NCBI GenBank assembly: GCA_027531565.1
Contig: JAPZSB010000005.1
Location: 248,001-312,000 of the forward strand
Direction of reading: 5' to 3'
DNA: 64,000 nt
DNA from: Beijerinckiaceae bacterium
Lineage (GTDB): Bacteria; Pseudomonadota; Alphaproteobacteria; Rhizobiales; Beijerinckiaceae
Part shown: piece by piece, positions 39,238 through 48,572 of the stretch
Position numbering within the stretch: position 1 is the first letter of the stretch
Layout: every line of letters starts with the position of its first letter
Made by a program: the position numbers and the translations under genes
Notes under the pieces: generated by a model
Database searches by the model: none
Told to the model about the DNA's origin: nothing
What the model saw: only the letters and a program-made list of their open reading frames with translations

Positions 39238-39293
39238 TGACCGGCTCAATTTCCTGACCGCCTGGTCAGCCAATTGAGCCGACCGGGCGGTCA
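39238..39293. terminator. Nested palindromic structure between convergent genes (probable bidirectional terminator or regulatory cruciform)
   Basis: GGCTCAATT (39243-39251)/AATTGAGCC (39272-39280) enclosing CTGACC-GCCT-GGTCAG (39254-39269), with outer TGACCG/CGGTCA; lies between stops at 39223 and 39310. Confidence 0.6.
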
Positions 39294-39309
39294 AGGAATA
39301 CTGCGGCGC

Positions 39310-40476
39310 TCAGGCCGCCGTCCGCGCCTTGGCGAGTTCGGTCCAGAACTGCATCCCGTAGGGCAGGACATCGTCGTTGAAGTCATAGGCGGGGTGATGC
39401 AGCCCCGCGCTGTTGCCATTCCCGATGAAGACATAAGCGCCCGGCCGCTCGAGCAGCATGAAGGAGAAATCCTCGCCGCCCATCATCGGCGCGACCTGCT
39501 CATCGAGGAAATCGGCGCCAAGTGCCTTGCGCGCCACCTCGGCCGCAAACCGCGTCTCTTCCGGATGGTTGATCGTGGCAGGGTATCCACGCTCGTAATC
39601 CACCGATGCCTCGGCGCCGAAGGTGCGGCACACCCCCGCGACGATATCCCGCAGCCGCTGCTCGGCGAGATCGCGCATGCCCGGCTCGAGCGTCCGGACC
39701 GTGCCGGTGAGCTGGGCCCGCTGCGGAATGATGTTGAAGGCGCTGCCCGCATGGAACATCGTCGCCGAGACAACGACCGATTTCAGCGGATCGGCATTGC
39801 GCGAGGCAATGCTCTGCAATGCTGTCACGATATGCGCGCCGACAAGCACCGGATCGACGCCGAGATGCGGCGCGGCAGCATGGGCACCACGCCCCTCGAT
39901 ATCGATGATGAACCGGTCCGCCGCCGCCATGATCGGGCCCGGCCGGAGCGCGATCTGGCCCGGCGGCATGCCCGGCATGTTGTGCATGCCGTAGACTTCC
40001 TGGATTTTCCACCGGGTCATCAGGCCATCCTCGACCATCGCCTTGCCGCCGGCCCCGCCTTCCTCGGCGGGCTGGAAGATCACGATGACGGTGCCGTCGA
40101 ATTCGCGCGTGGCGGCGAGATGCTTGGCCGCGCCGAGCAGCATGGAAGTATGCCCGTCATGCCCGCAGGCATGCATCTTGCCGGGAACCGTGGAGCGATG
40201 GGGGAGGTTGGTTTCCTCCTCGATCGGCAGCGCATCCATATCGGCCCGAAGGCCGACGACCCGGCCCGGCTTGCCCTTTCGGCCATGGATCACGCCGACA
40301 ACGCCGGTCTGGCCGATCCCCTCGACAACCTCGTCGCAGCCGAAGGCGCGCAGCTTCTCGGCCACGATCGCGGCCGTCCGGTGCACATCGTAGAGGATTT
40401 CCGGATGGGCGTGGAAATCACGGCGCCATTCGGAAACCTCGCTCTTCAGGGCGAGAATACGGGGATCGATGCTCAT
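39310..40476 (-). CDS. M20 family metallopeptidase/amidohydrolase (hippurate hydrolase-like)
   Basis: WRRDFHAHPEILYDVHRTA, MHACGHDGHTSMLLGAAKHLA, FQPAEEGGAGGKAMVEDG, MMGGEDFSFML. Confidence 0.95.
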   Translation of the reverse strand: MSIDPRILALKSEVSEWRRDFHAHPEILYDVHRTAAIVAEKLRAFGCDEVVEGIGQTGVVGVIHGRKGKPGRVVGLRADMDALPIEEETNLPHRSTVPGKMHACGHDGHTSMLLGAAKHLAATREFDGTVIVIFQPAEEGGAGGKAMVEDGLMTRWKIQEVYGMHNMPGMPPGQIALRPGPIMAAADRFIIDIEGRGAHAAAPHLGVDPVLVGAHIVTALQSIASRNADPLKSVVVSATMFHAGSAFNIIPQRAQLTGTVRTLEPGMRDLAEQRLRDIVAGVCRTFGAEASVDYERGYPATINHPEETRFAAEVARKALGADFLDEQVAPMMGGEDFSFMLLERPGAYVFIGNGNSAGLHHPAYDFNDDVLPYGMQFWTELAKARTAA

Positions 40477-40672
40477 CAGGTCATTCCCGGAAAGACAATG
40501 TTGGTGTCACCTTAGCGCCCGGAACCGTTCCGCCAAGCCTTGAATTGCCACAGCACCGGCTTTCCTGGGGTCGGAACGCATTTCCCGATTGCGACCCATC
40601 GCGCCTTGGTTGAAAACAGGGGCAACCGGGCGGCCTGAACGCGCCGCCGCTCCACATTCAAAGGATATTCCC

Positions 40673-41830
40673 TTGGCAAGTCCCGATGATTCCTGGACCG
40701 CCCGCAGCCTCGCTGTGCAGGCGATGGGCAAGATCGATGAACCGACCCGCGGGGTCGTTCCGCCGATCCATGTCACCACCACCTTCATCCGGGATCCGGA
40801 CAACCAGTACCGCACGGGCAACATCTATGGCCGGCCCGACAACGAGACCGTGCGCGAGGCTGAATCCGTCATCGCGATGCTGGAGGATGCGCGTTCGGCC
40901 ATGGTGTTCGGCTCGGGCATGTCGGCCGCGGTGGCGGTTTTCCTCGCGCTGAAGCCGGGTGACCATATCGTCGCGCCGAAGGTGATGTATTGGGCGCTCC
41001 GGAACTGGCTGATGAAGGACGCCGCCGAATGGGGGCTCGTGACCGACTTCGTCGACACCTCCGACCTCGCTGCCGTCGAGGCCGCGGTCCAGCCGGGCAG
41101 GACGCGCCTGATCTGGCTCGAAACCCCGGCCAACCCGCTCTGGACCATCACCGATATCGCCGGCATTGCCGAGATCGCCCGCCGGCATGGCGCGCGCGTG
41201 GCGGTTGACTCCACCGGCGCGACGCCGATCCTGACCCGGCCACTCGATTTCGGCGCCGATATCGTGATGCATTCGGCCACGAAATATCTCAACGGCCATT
41301 CGGACGTGCTGGCGGGCGCGCTGGCGACGCGGGCCGAAGATGAGTTCTGGGCCCGCATCCGGCGCGTCCGGGCGATCCAGGGCCTGATCCTCGGGCCGTT
41401 CGAGGCGTTCCTTCTCATCCGGGGCATGCGGACGCTCGGCCTCCGGGTGAAGGCAGCCTGCGAGAATGCCATGGCTTTGGCCACGCGTTTCGCCAACCAT
41501 GCCGATGTGCATGACGTGCTCTATCCGGGCCTGCCCAGCCATCCCGGCCACGCACTGGCAGCGCGGCAGATGACGGGCGGCTTCGGCGGCATGCTCTCGA
41601 TCCGCCTTCGCGGCGGCGAGGCGCAGGCCATCGGCGCGGCAGGCAGGGTGCGGCTCTGGAAGCGGGCGACCTCGCTCGGCGGTGTCGAGAGCCTGATCGA
41701 GCACCGCGCCTCGATCGAGGGCGAGGGCACGCCTTGCCCGACAGACCTGCTGCGTCTCTCGACGGGGATCGAGGATGTCGAGGACCTTTTCGCCGATCTC
41801 GACGCGGCGATCCGCGCCGCGCGCGGCTGA
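40673..41830 (+). CDS. Cys/Met metabolism PLP-dependent enzyme (cystathionine beta-lyase-like)
   Basis: GVVPPIHVTTTFIRDPDNQYRTGNIYGRPDNETVREAE, SGMSAAVAVFLALKPGDHIV, VMHSATKYLNGHSDVLAGAL (PLP Lys). Start TTG at 40673 with AAGGA upstream is a guess; ORF open from 40589. Confidence 0.88.
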   Translation: MASPDDSWTARSLAVQAMGKIDEPTRGVVPPIHVTTTFIRDPDNQYRTGNIYGRPDNETVREAESVIAMLEDARSAMVFGSGMSAAVAVFLALKPGDHIVAPKVMYWALRNWLMKDAAEWGLVTDFVDTSDLAAVEAAVQPGRTRLIWLETPANPLWTITDIAGIAEIARRHGARVAVDSTGATPILTRPLDFGADIVMHSATKYLNGHSDVLAGALATRAEDEFWARIRRVRAIQGLILGPFEAFLLIRGMRTLGLRVKAACENAMALATRFANHADVHDVLYPGLPSHPGHALAARQMTGGFGGMLSIRLRGGEAQAIGAAGRVRLWKRATSLGGVESLIEHRASIEGEGTPCPTDLLRLSTGIEDVEDLFADLDAAIRAARG

Positions 41831-41832
41831 TC

Positions 41833-42690
41833 TCAGACCGGTGTCGTGCGCTGGCCCACAAGGGCCAGCCGCAGCCGGGACGAGACGAAGTCGATCAGCG
41901 CCACGGTCGCCAGCACCATCAGGATGATGAAGGCCACGCGATCCCATTCGAAGGTGCGGATCATCTCGGCGAGGTGGAGGCCGATCCCGCCGGCGCCGAC
42001 AATCCCGATGATCGTGGCCGAGCGGGTGTTGGATTCGAAATAGTACAGTGTCTGGCTGATGAGGACCGGCAGAACGGCCGGAATGATGCCGAAGCGCACC
42101 GCATGCAGGCTGGAGCCGCCGGTCGAGATCACGCCTTCGGAGGGCTTCCGGTCGACGGATTCAATGGCCTCCGAGTAGAGCTTCGAGAACGAGCCGATAT
42201 CGCTGGTCATGATGGCGAGCACGCCGGCGAAGGGGCCGAGCCCGACCACATTGATCCAGATGAGCGCCCAGATCAGCGTGTCGACGCCGCGGATCGAATC
42301 CGAGAAGCGGCGCGTCATGAACTGGACAACCCGATTGGTCATCACGTTCCGCGCCGCGAGGAAGCCGATCGGGAAGGAGAGGATGGCCGCCAGCAATGTG
42401 CCGAGGAAGGCGATCGCCACCGTTTCCGCCAGCGCCTTGCTGAAGGTCGCGAGTTGCGCACCGGGGGAGGGCGGGATCATCAGCCCGAGAAAGGTGCCGA
42501 GCTGCACCAGCCCGCTGCCCAGCCGGGCGAACGAGAATTCCAGCCTCGACAGCGAAAGAACGGTCAGCGCCACCAGCAGGGCAACAAGAGCCCACCCGAT
42601 GATCTGCGCCCGGCGCGAGCCGGCCATGATCGCGGGGTGGCGCGCCGAGACGGCGGCACGGTCGGGGAAGAGGTCACGCGGGGGGATCAT
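41833..42690 (-). CDS. phnE: Phosphonate ABC transporter permease (PhnE family)
   Basis: FPIGFLAARNVMTNRVVQFMTRRFSDSIRGVDTLIWALIWINVVGLGPFAGVLAIMTSDIGSFSKLYSEAIESVD, GAGGIGLHL. Confidence 0.93.
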   Translation of the reverse strand: MIPPRDLFPDRAAVSARHPAIMAGSRRAQIIGWALVALLVALTVLSLSRLEFSFARLGSGLVQLGTFLGLMIPPSPGAQLATFSKALAETVAIAFLGTLLAAILSFPIGFLAARNVMTNRVVQFMTRRFSDSIRGVDTLIWALIWINVVGLGPFAGVLAIMTSDIGSFSKLYSEAIESVDRKPSEGVISTGGSSLHAVRFGIIPAVLPVLISQTLYYFESNTRSATIIGIVGAGGIGLHLAEMIRTFEWDRVAFIILMVLATVALIDFVSSRLRLALVGQRTTPV

Positions 42691-43571
42691 CGGCCCTGCT
42701 CCATGGTGATGAGACGGTGGCGCAGGCGCTCGGTCGCGATATCGATCACCATCACCGTGGCGATGATCATCAGCAGGATGGCCGAGACATCGGAATAATA
42801 GAATTTCCGGATCGCCTCGATCAGGTCCTGGCCGATGCCGCCGGCCCCGACAAAGCCCATGACGGAGGCGCCGCGCACGTTGATCTCGAAACGGAGCAGC
42901 GCATAGCTCGCGAAATTCGGCAGGACCTGCGGCAGCACGCCATAGCGGATCGACTGCCAGCGCGTGCCGCCACTGGCGACGATGCCCTCGACAGGCTTCA
43001 TGTCGATATTCTCGACCACCTCGGCGAAGAGCTTCCCGAGCGCGCCGATCGTGTGGATCATGATCGCCAGCACGCCCGGCACCGGGCCGAGGCCGAAGGC
43101 AACAACGAAGATCAGGGCGAAGACGATTTCCGGAACCGTCCGGCAGAATTCGAGATAGCGCCGCGCCGCAAAGCGGATGCCGGCCTGCGGCGTCAGGTTG
43201 ATGGCAGCCGAAAAGCAGATCAGGAACGCGAAGATCGCCCCGAACAGGGTGCCGAGATAGGCGATGAGCAGCGTATCGATGAGCTGCTTGCCCCATTTCC
43301 AGAAACCCCAGAACCATTCACCGATATCGGTGAAGACCAGCGCGCCGGTGTCGAGATAGAAGATCCGGCCGAAATAGCTGGTGAATTTCCCGATATTCTC
43401 GAACAGCACGCCCGGCCGGACTTCGGCGACGAAGCCGGACAGCAGGACGGCCAGCATCAGGATGACGAAACCCACCAGCGCCATGCGGCGTCGCTGCGCA
43501 AGCTCGCGGCGGTAGCCGGCCGAGAGCAGCTCGATCTGATGGTCGGGGAGGCGGATGGTGGCGTGGCTCAT
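42687..43571 (-). CDS. phnE: Phosphonate ABC transporter permease (PhnE family)
   Basis: RRYLEFCRTVPEIVFALIFVVAFGLGPVPGVLAIMIHTIGALGKLFAEVVENIDMKPVEG, VGAGGIGQDLIEAIR. Confidence 0.93.
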   Translation of the reverse strand: MSHATIRLPDHQIELLSAGYRRELAQRRRMALVGFVILMLAVLLSGFVAEVRPGVLFENIGKFTSYFGRIFYLDTGALVFTDIGEWFWGFWKWGKQLIDTLLIAYLGTLFGAIFAFLICFSAAINLTPQAGIRFAARRYLEFCRTVPEIVFALIFVVAFGLGPVPGVLAIMIHTIGALGKLFAEVVENIDMKPVEGIVASGGTRWQSIRYGVLPQVLPNFASYALLRFEINVRGASVMGFVGAGGIGQDLIEAIRKFYYSDVSAILLMIIATVMVIDIATERLRHRLITMEQGR

Positions 43572-43674
43572 GGCTGGGTCTCGCTCGGGGCCGGGAGAGC
43601 GGAACGAGGGGCCCGTCAATGGAACTGCCACGCCGCGAGGGGCGTGGCAGCGTCAGGCGGGCACGAGAAAGGGC

Positions 43675-44586
43675 TTACGAGCCCTTCTTGCGGAGGTTGT
43701 CGACGAACTTCTGCAGCTCGATCGTCACCTGGTAGTCGGCATGCTTGGCCGGCGCGAAACCCGGTGACTTGCCATCCGAGAGCTTCTTGAACGCATCCGG
43801 CGCCTTGGTCGGGGCGTCGAAGAACGCCTTGGCGATCGCCGCCTTCAGATCGGCCGGCATCGAGGTCAGCACGGCATAGGGCGAGCCGGGGATCTTGTCC
43901 GAACGGAACACGATCTTGAAATCGTCCTTCTTCACCATGCCCTTGTTGGCCATGCGCGCGAAGTTCGAATCCTCGTCCGAGTTCCACCAGTTGAAGGCGA
44001 GATCGCAGGTGCCCTGCTGGACGGCGAGAACCGCGTTCTCGTGGCTGCCGGCATTGGTGACCTTGGCGAAATAGCTCGCCGGATCGATGCCCATCTTGTT
44101 CATCGCGAAGAGCGGGACGTTGTTGCCCGAGGTCGAGTTCGGATCGACGAGGCACAGGTTCTTGCCCTTGAAATCCTCGAGCTTGGTGCCCGGCGCCGAG
44201 GCCTTGGCCCAGGCCACCGAATAATAGCCGGTCGAACCATCAAAGGCACGCATGGTGGCGAAGGCTTCGACGCCGCCATTCGAGACGGTATGGGCCCGGA
44301 CGTAGGAGGAGGGGCCGTAATCGCCGATATGGATCGTGCCGCCGCGCTGGCCCTCGATCACTGCCGCGTAATCCGCCGCGATACGCAGCTTCACCGGAAC
44401 GCCGAGTTCCTTGGACAGGTATTCCATGAAGGGGCCGAAGCGCTCGGTCACGCCCGAGGCATTCTCGGCCGGAACGGTCGCGTAGACGAGTTCGGGATAC
44501 TTGGCCTTCCAGTCCTGCGCGAAAGCGCCGGTGGTCATCACGGTGCCGGCCACGAGGGCGAGCGCAAGGCGACGGGTCAACGTCAT
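43675..44586 (-). CDS. phnD: Phosphonate ABC transporter substrate-binding protein (PhnD family)
   Basis: Signal peptide; LVYATVPAENASGVTERFGPFMEYLSKELGVPVKLRIAADYAAVIEGQRGGTIHIGDYGPSSYV. Confidence 0.95.
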   Translation of the reverse strand: MTLTRRLALALVAGTVMTTGAFAQDWKAKYPELVYATVPAENASGVTERFGPFMEYLSKELGVPVKLRIAADYAAVIEGQRGGTIHIGDYGPSSYVRAHTVSNGGVEAFATMRAFDGSTGYYSVAWAKASAPGTKLEDFKGKNLCLVDPNSTSGNNVPLFAMNKMGIDPASYFAKVTNAGSHENAVLAVQQGTCDLAFNWWNSDEDSNFARMANKGMVKKDDFKIVFRSDKIPGSPYAVLTSMPADLKAAIAKAFFDAPTKAPDAFKKLSDGKSPGFAPAKHADYQVTIELQKFVDNLRKKGS

Positions 44587-44618
44587 GGGTGGTCTCCTGT
44601 TGGATCGGGGGGAGTCAG

Positions 44619-45425
44619 TCAGGCGGCGGCCGCAGCGTGCTGCAGGCCGGTAATCGGCTGGGAAGCGGGGATCATGGTCATGGCCTCGTCCGCTTCCAGG
44701 CCGTAAAGCTCGCGGGCGGCAGCCTCTGTCAGGCTGTCCGGCGCGCCATCGAACACCACGCGACCCTGCGCCATGCCGACAAGACGGCCGCAATAATCCT
44801 TGGCGATGTCGAGGTCATGCAGGTTGCAGACGATGGTGATGCCGAAATGCCTGTTGAGACGCAGCAGGGCATCCATCACGAGGCGCGTGTTTCGCGGATC
44901 GAGCGAGGCGATCGGCTCGTCGGCGAGGATGATGTCCGGCTCCTGCACGAGCGCACGGCAGATCGCGACGCGCTGCTGCTGGCCACCGGAAAGGCTCTCG
45001 GCACGCTGTCCGGCGAGGGCCGTCATGTCGAACTGGTCAAGGGCTGAAATCGCGATGGCCTTGTCTTCGGCCCGCCACATCTTGAGGAGCGAGCGTGGCT
45101 CCGACATGTGGTTGAGCCGGCCCATCAGCACATTGGTCAGGACGTCCAGCCGACCGACAATGTTGAACTGCTGGAACACCATGGCGCAGCGCATGCGCCA
45201 GGCACGCAATTCGGCGCCCTTGAGCTGGGTGACATCCCGGCCGTTCCAGCGGATCGACCCTTCGGTCGGATCGAGCAGGCGGTTGATCATGCGGAGCAGA
45301 GTGGACTTGCCGGCACCGGACCGGCCGATCACCCCAACGAAGCTGCCGGGTTCGATCGCGAGCGACACATTGTCCACGGCGCGGTTGGCACCGAAACGTC
45401 GGGTTACCGAGTGCAGTTCGAGCAT
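44619..45425 (-). CDS. phnC: Phosphonate ABC transporter ATP-binding protein (PhnC)
   Basis: [75 protein letters not shown]. Confidence 0.95.
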   Translation of the reverse strand: MLELHSVTRRFGANRAVDNVSLAIEPGSFVGVIGRSGAGKSTLLRMINRLLDPTEGSIRWNGRDVTQLKGAELRAWRMRCAMVFQQFNIVGRLDVLTNVLMGRLNHMSEPRSLLKMWRAEDKAIAISALDQFDMTALAGQRAESLSGGQQQRVAICRALVQEPDIILADEPIASLDPRNTRLVMDALLRLNRHFGITIVCNLHDLDIAKDYCGRLVGMAQGRVVFDGAPDSLTEAAARELYGLEADEAMTMIPASQPITGLQHAAAAA

Positions 45426-45480
45426 GGCCACATCCCTCTTGTTGAAGAAGCGCTAGCGGCGGCATGCAACAGGCAGATGA

Positions 45481-45506
45481 AAAGCCGGCTTGTCATGGAG
45501 CCGGCA
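45481..45506 (-). terminator. Hairpin with U-rich tail on the minus strand after the APH-family gene
   Basis: Minus strand reads GCCGGC-tccatgacaa-GCCGGC-TTTTC just downstream of stop 45516. Confidence 0.5.
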
Positions 45507-45515
45507 GGAGCGACC

Positions 45516-46520
45516 TCAGAGGTAATCCACAGCCCTCTGCGCGAAAACGGCGGAAAGGCGGCCGATTTCGCCGGCATTCTCGGCATTGGCGGTGCCACGC
45601 TGCGCCCGGTAGGCGATGCCCTCGAAAATGGCGGCCCACCGGAACAGCGCGAAGGCCATGTGGAAGGGCCGGAGGCCGAGGCCATGCGGGCTCGCCTGGC
45701 GATAGGCCTCCTCGAACTCGGCCTGTCCGGGCAAGCCCAGCCGCGCAAGATCAAGCCCGAGCAGGCCGCCATATTCGTCCGGCGCCGTCACGTAAGCCAT
45801 CGAGAAATGCGCGAGATCGGCCAGCGGATGGCCGAGCGTGGCCAGTTCCCAGTCGAGAAGGGCGATGACGCGCGGTTCGGTCGGATGGAACATCATGTTG
45901 CCGATGCGGAAATCGCCATGGACGATCGACAGCACCTCGTCGGCGGGAATGTGGCGGGGCAGCCACTCGATCAGCCGGTCCATGGCGGCATCCTCGCGGG
46001 TACGGTTCTCCTGCCATTGCCGCGACCATCGGCTGACCTGCCGCGCGAAATAGTCGCCCGGGCGCCCGAAATCGCTCAGGCCCACCGCCTGTGGATCGAC
46101 GGCATGCAATGCCGCCATCGCGCCCGCAACCGAGAGATACATAGCGCGGCGCTCTGCCGGGCTGATCCCGGGCAGGGTGCAGTCATGAAAGACGCGCCCG
46201 TCCAGCCGTTCCATCAGGTAGAAGGGCGTCCCGATGATCGCGCGGTCCTCGCAATAAAGCAGCGCTTCCGGCACCGGAACGCCCGTCCCGTCGAGCGCCC
46301 GGAGCACGCGGAATTCCCGGTCGATCGCATGGGCGGAGGGCAGGAGGATGCCGGGCGGCTGCTTTCGGAGGACAAGGCGACGGTCGGGAAAGGTGACGAA
46401 ATAGGTCGGGTTCGACTGTCCGCCGGAGATCCGCTCGACCTGCGGCACGCCCGAGCAGCCGGGCAGGGCCTCCTTCAGATAGGCCGCCAGCGTTTCGACA
46501 GGCCAGTCGCCCGCGCTCAT
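45516..46520 (-). CDS. Phosphotransferase family (APH-like) protein, ACAD-associated (LvaA-like)
   Basis: ISGGQSNPTYFVTFPDRRLVLRKQPPG, LSIVHGDFRIGNMMFHPTEPRVIALLDWELATLGHPLADLA; 4-bp overlap with ACAD gene. Confidence 0.92.
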   Translation of the reverse strand: MSAGDWPVETLAAYLKEALPGCSGVPQVERISGGQSNPTYFVTFPDRRLVLRKQPPGILLPSAHAIDREFRVLRALDGTGVPVPEALLYCEDRAIIGTPFYLMERLDGRVFHDCTLPGISPAERRAMYLSVAGAMAALHAVDPQAVGLSDFGRPGDYFARQVSRWSRQWQENRTREDAAMDRLIEWLPRHIPADEVLSIVHGDFRIGNMMFHPTEPRVIALLDWELATLGHPLADLAHFSMAYVTAPDEYGGLLGLDLARLGLPGQAEFEEAYRQASPHGLGLRPFHMAFALFRWAAIFEGIAYRAQRGTANAENAGEIGRLSAVFAQRAVDYL

Positions 46521-47737
46521 CGCACCTTTTCCCCGGCGACGGGCCAATGCCAGAATTCTGCACCCTCTTCGGCGAGGAAGCGGTTCAGCACCATGCGATG
46601 CACCTCGTCCGCCCCGTCGACCAGCCGGGCCTGACGCGCATAGCGGTAGATCCATTCGAGGACCGTATCCTTTGAATAGCCGCGCGCGCCATTGATCTGG
46701 ATGGCGATATCGGCGGCCTGATGCAGCGTATTCGCCGCCTGGATCTTCGCCATCGACACCTCCTTGCGCGCGAAGGAGCCATGATCGAGCGCGAAGGCCG
46801 CTTTCATCACCAGCAGCCGGCCAATCTCGATCTGCATGGCAAGGCCACCCAGCATCAGCTGGATGCTTTCGCGATCGGCAAGTCGCACGCCGAAACCGGT
46901 CCGCTCCTGCGCATAGTCCGTCGCGATCTCGACGCAGCGCTTCGCCAGCCCGAGCCAGCGCATGCAATGCGTCAGCCGCGCCGGGCCGAGGCGGATCTGC
47001 GTCACCTTCATGCCCTGGCCCTCGCCAAGAAGAACCGCATCGGCGGGCATGTGCAGCCCGTCGAAAACCAGCTCGCAATGGCCGCCATGCTCTTCCGGAC
47101 CCATGATCGGAATGCGGCGCTCGATCTGCCAGCCCGGCTGGTCCTTGTGGAACAGGAAAGCCGTCAGCCCGTGGCGCGGATCGTCCGAGCTCCGGGCGAT
47201 CAGGATGAAATGGCTCGCTTCGCCGGCACCGGTGATGAACCATTTCCGGCCATGGATCCGCCAGGAGCCGTCCGGCTGCTTCTCGGCCCGTGTCCGGATC
47301 ATCTGCGGGTCCGAACCGCCGCCGGGATGGGGTTCCGTCATGGCAAAGGCCGAGCGCACGGCGCCGGAGGCGATCGGCGCGAGCCAGCAGGCCTTCTGCG
47401 CCGGCGTACCGATGGCCTCGAGCACCATCATGTTGCCATCGTCCGGCGCGGCGGAGTTGAAAACGACCGGCCCGAAGATCGAGCGGTTCATGACCTCGTA
47501 GCACACGGCCATGCCCATGCGGCCGATGCCCTTGCCGCCATTCTCCGGTCTCAGCTGCAGGCACCAGAGCCCGGCCTCGCGCGCCTTGGCCCGCATCGCC
47601 TCCAGCACCGGCAGCGCGATATTCTCATGCGCGTCATAGCTGGCCGGATCCGCCTCCAGTGGCAGGAGATTCTCCTCCACAAACCCGGCGACCCGCCGGC
47701 GCAGTCCATCGAGTTCGGGGCTGATCGTGAAATCCAT
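46517..47737 (-). CDS. Acyl-CoA dehydrogenase family protein (ACAD10/11- or LvaC-like)
   Basis: FAMTEPHPGGGSDPQMIRTRAE, WRIHGRKWFITGAGEASHFILIARS, IQINGARGYSKDTVLEWIYRYARQARLVDGADEVHRMVLNR. Confidence 0.93.
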   Translation of the reverse strand: MDFTISPELDGLRRRVAGFVEENLLPLEADPASYDAHENIALPVLEAMRAKAREAGLWCLQLRPENGGKGIGRMGMAVCYEVMNRSIFGPVVFNSAAPDDGNMMVLEAIGTPAQKACWLAPIASGAVRSAFAMTEPHPGGGSDPQMIRTRAEKQPDGSWRIHGRKWFITGAGEASHFILIARSSDDPRHGLTAFLFHKDQPGWQIERRIPIMGPEEHGGHCELVFDGLHMPADAVLLGEGQGMKVTQIRLGPARLTHCMRWLGLAKRCVEIATDYAQERTGFGVRLADRESIQLMLGGLAMQIEIGRLLVMKAAFALDHGSFARKEVSMAKIQAANTLHQAADIAIQINGARGYSKDTVLEWIYRYARQARLVDGADEVHRMVLNRFLAEEGAEFWHWPVAGEKVR

Positions 47738-47746
47738 GATCGTTCC

Positions 47747-48505
47747 TCAGAGCGGAGCCAGCAGATGGCCGCCATCGACGGCCAGCGTCGTACCGGTGAT
47801 ATAGGCACCGGCGGGGCCGGCAAGGAGCAGCAGCGCGCCATCGAGATCGGCCATCTGGCCGAGCCGGCGTTGCGGAATGCGCTTGATGATGGCCTGCCCG
47901 GCCTCGGTGGCGAAGAAGTCGCGGTTGATATCGGTCTCGACATAGCCCGGGCAGAGCGCGTTGACCCGGATGGAGAACCGCGCCCATTCCAGCGCCATTG
48001 ACCGTGTCATCTGCACGAGGCCGGCCTTCGACACGGCATAGGGGCCAACGCTGCCCGTCACGGCAAGACCGAGGATCGAGGCGATGTTCACGATGCTCGC
48101 CGGATCGCCACGCTCCCGGGCATGCCGCGCGAAGCCTGTTGCAACCCGGTAGGCGCCCTTGAGATTGGTGTCCAGAACGCGCTCGAAGGCCTCCTCAGTC
48201 ACCGAGAGCCAGGGCGCGGTCTCGGCAATCCCGGCATTGTTGATCAGGATGTCGAGCGGGCCGATGGTGGCCGCCGCCTCGCCGAGGGCCTGCTCGACCG
48301 AACGGGTCGAGCGGACATCGAGCGTGACCGCAACCGCCTGTCCGCCCGCATCGGCGATTTCGGCAACGACGCGGGCGCAATCCTCGAGCCGCCGTGCGGC
48401 AACCGCGACAACCGCGCCGTTCCGCGCGAGCATCCGCGCAAAATGCGCGCCCAATCCGCCGGAAGCGCCGGTGACGAGAGCCTTCCGGCCAGCAAGCAAT
48501 GCCAT
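47747..48505 (-). CDS. SDR family oxidoreductase
   Basis: LVTGASGGLGAHFARML, ILINNAGIAETAPW, GPYAVSKAGLVQMTRSMALEWARFSIRVNALCPGYVETDI. Confidence 0.95.
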   Translation of the reverse strand: MALLAGRKALVTGASGGLGAHFARMLARNGAVVAVAARRLEDCARVVAEIADAGGQAVAVTLDVRSTRSVEQALGEAAATIGPLDILINNAGIAETAPWLSVTEEAFERVLDTNLKGAYRVATGFARHARERGDPASIVNIASILGLAVTGSVGPYAVSKAGLVQMTRSMALEWARFSIRVNALCPGYVETDINRDFFATEAGQAIIKRIPQRRLGQMADLDGALLLLAGPAGAYITGTTLAVDGGHLLAPL

Positions 48506-48572
48506 GTCGTTTCCACCCGTTTTGGGGGAAGGTTAGGCAAGTCGCAGGCGGATGGCCAGTGCCTCGATGCGC

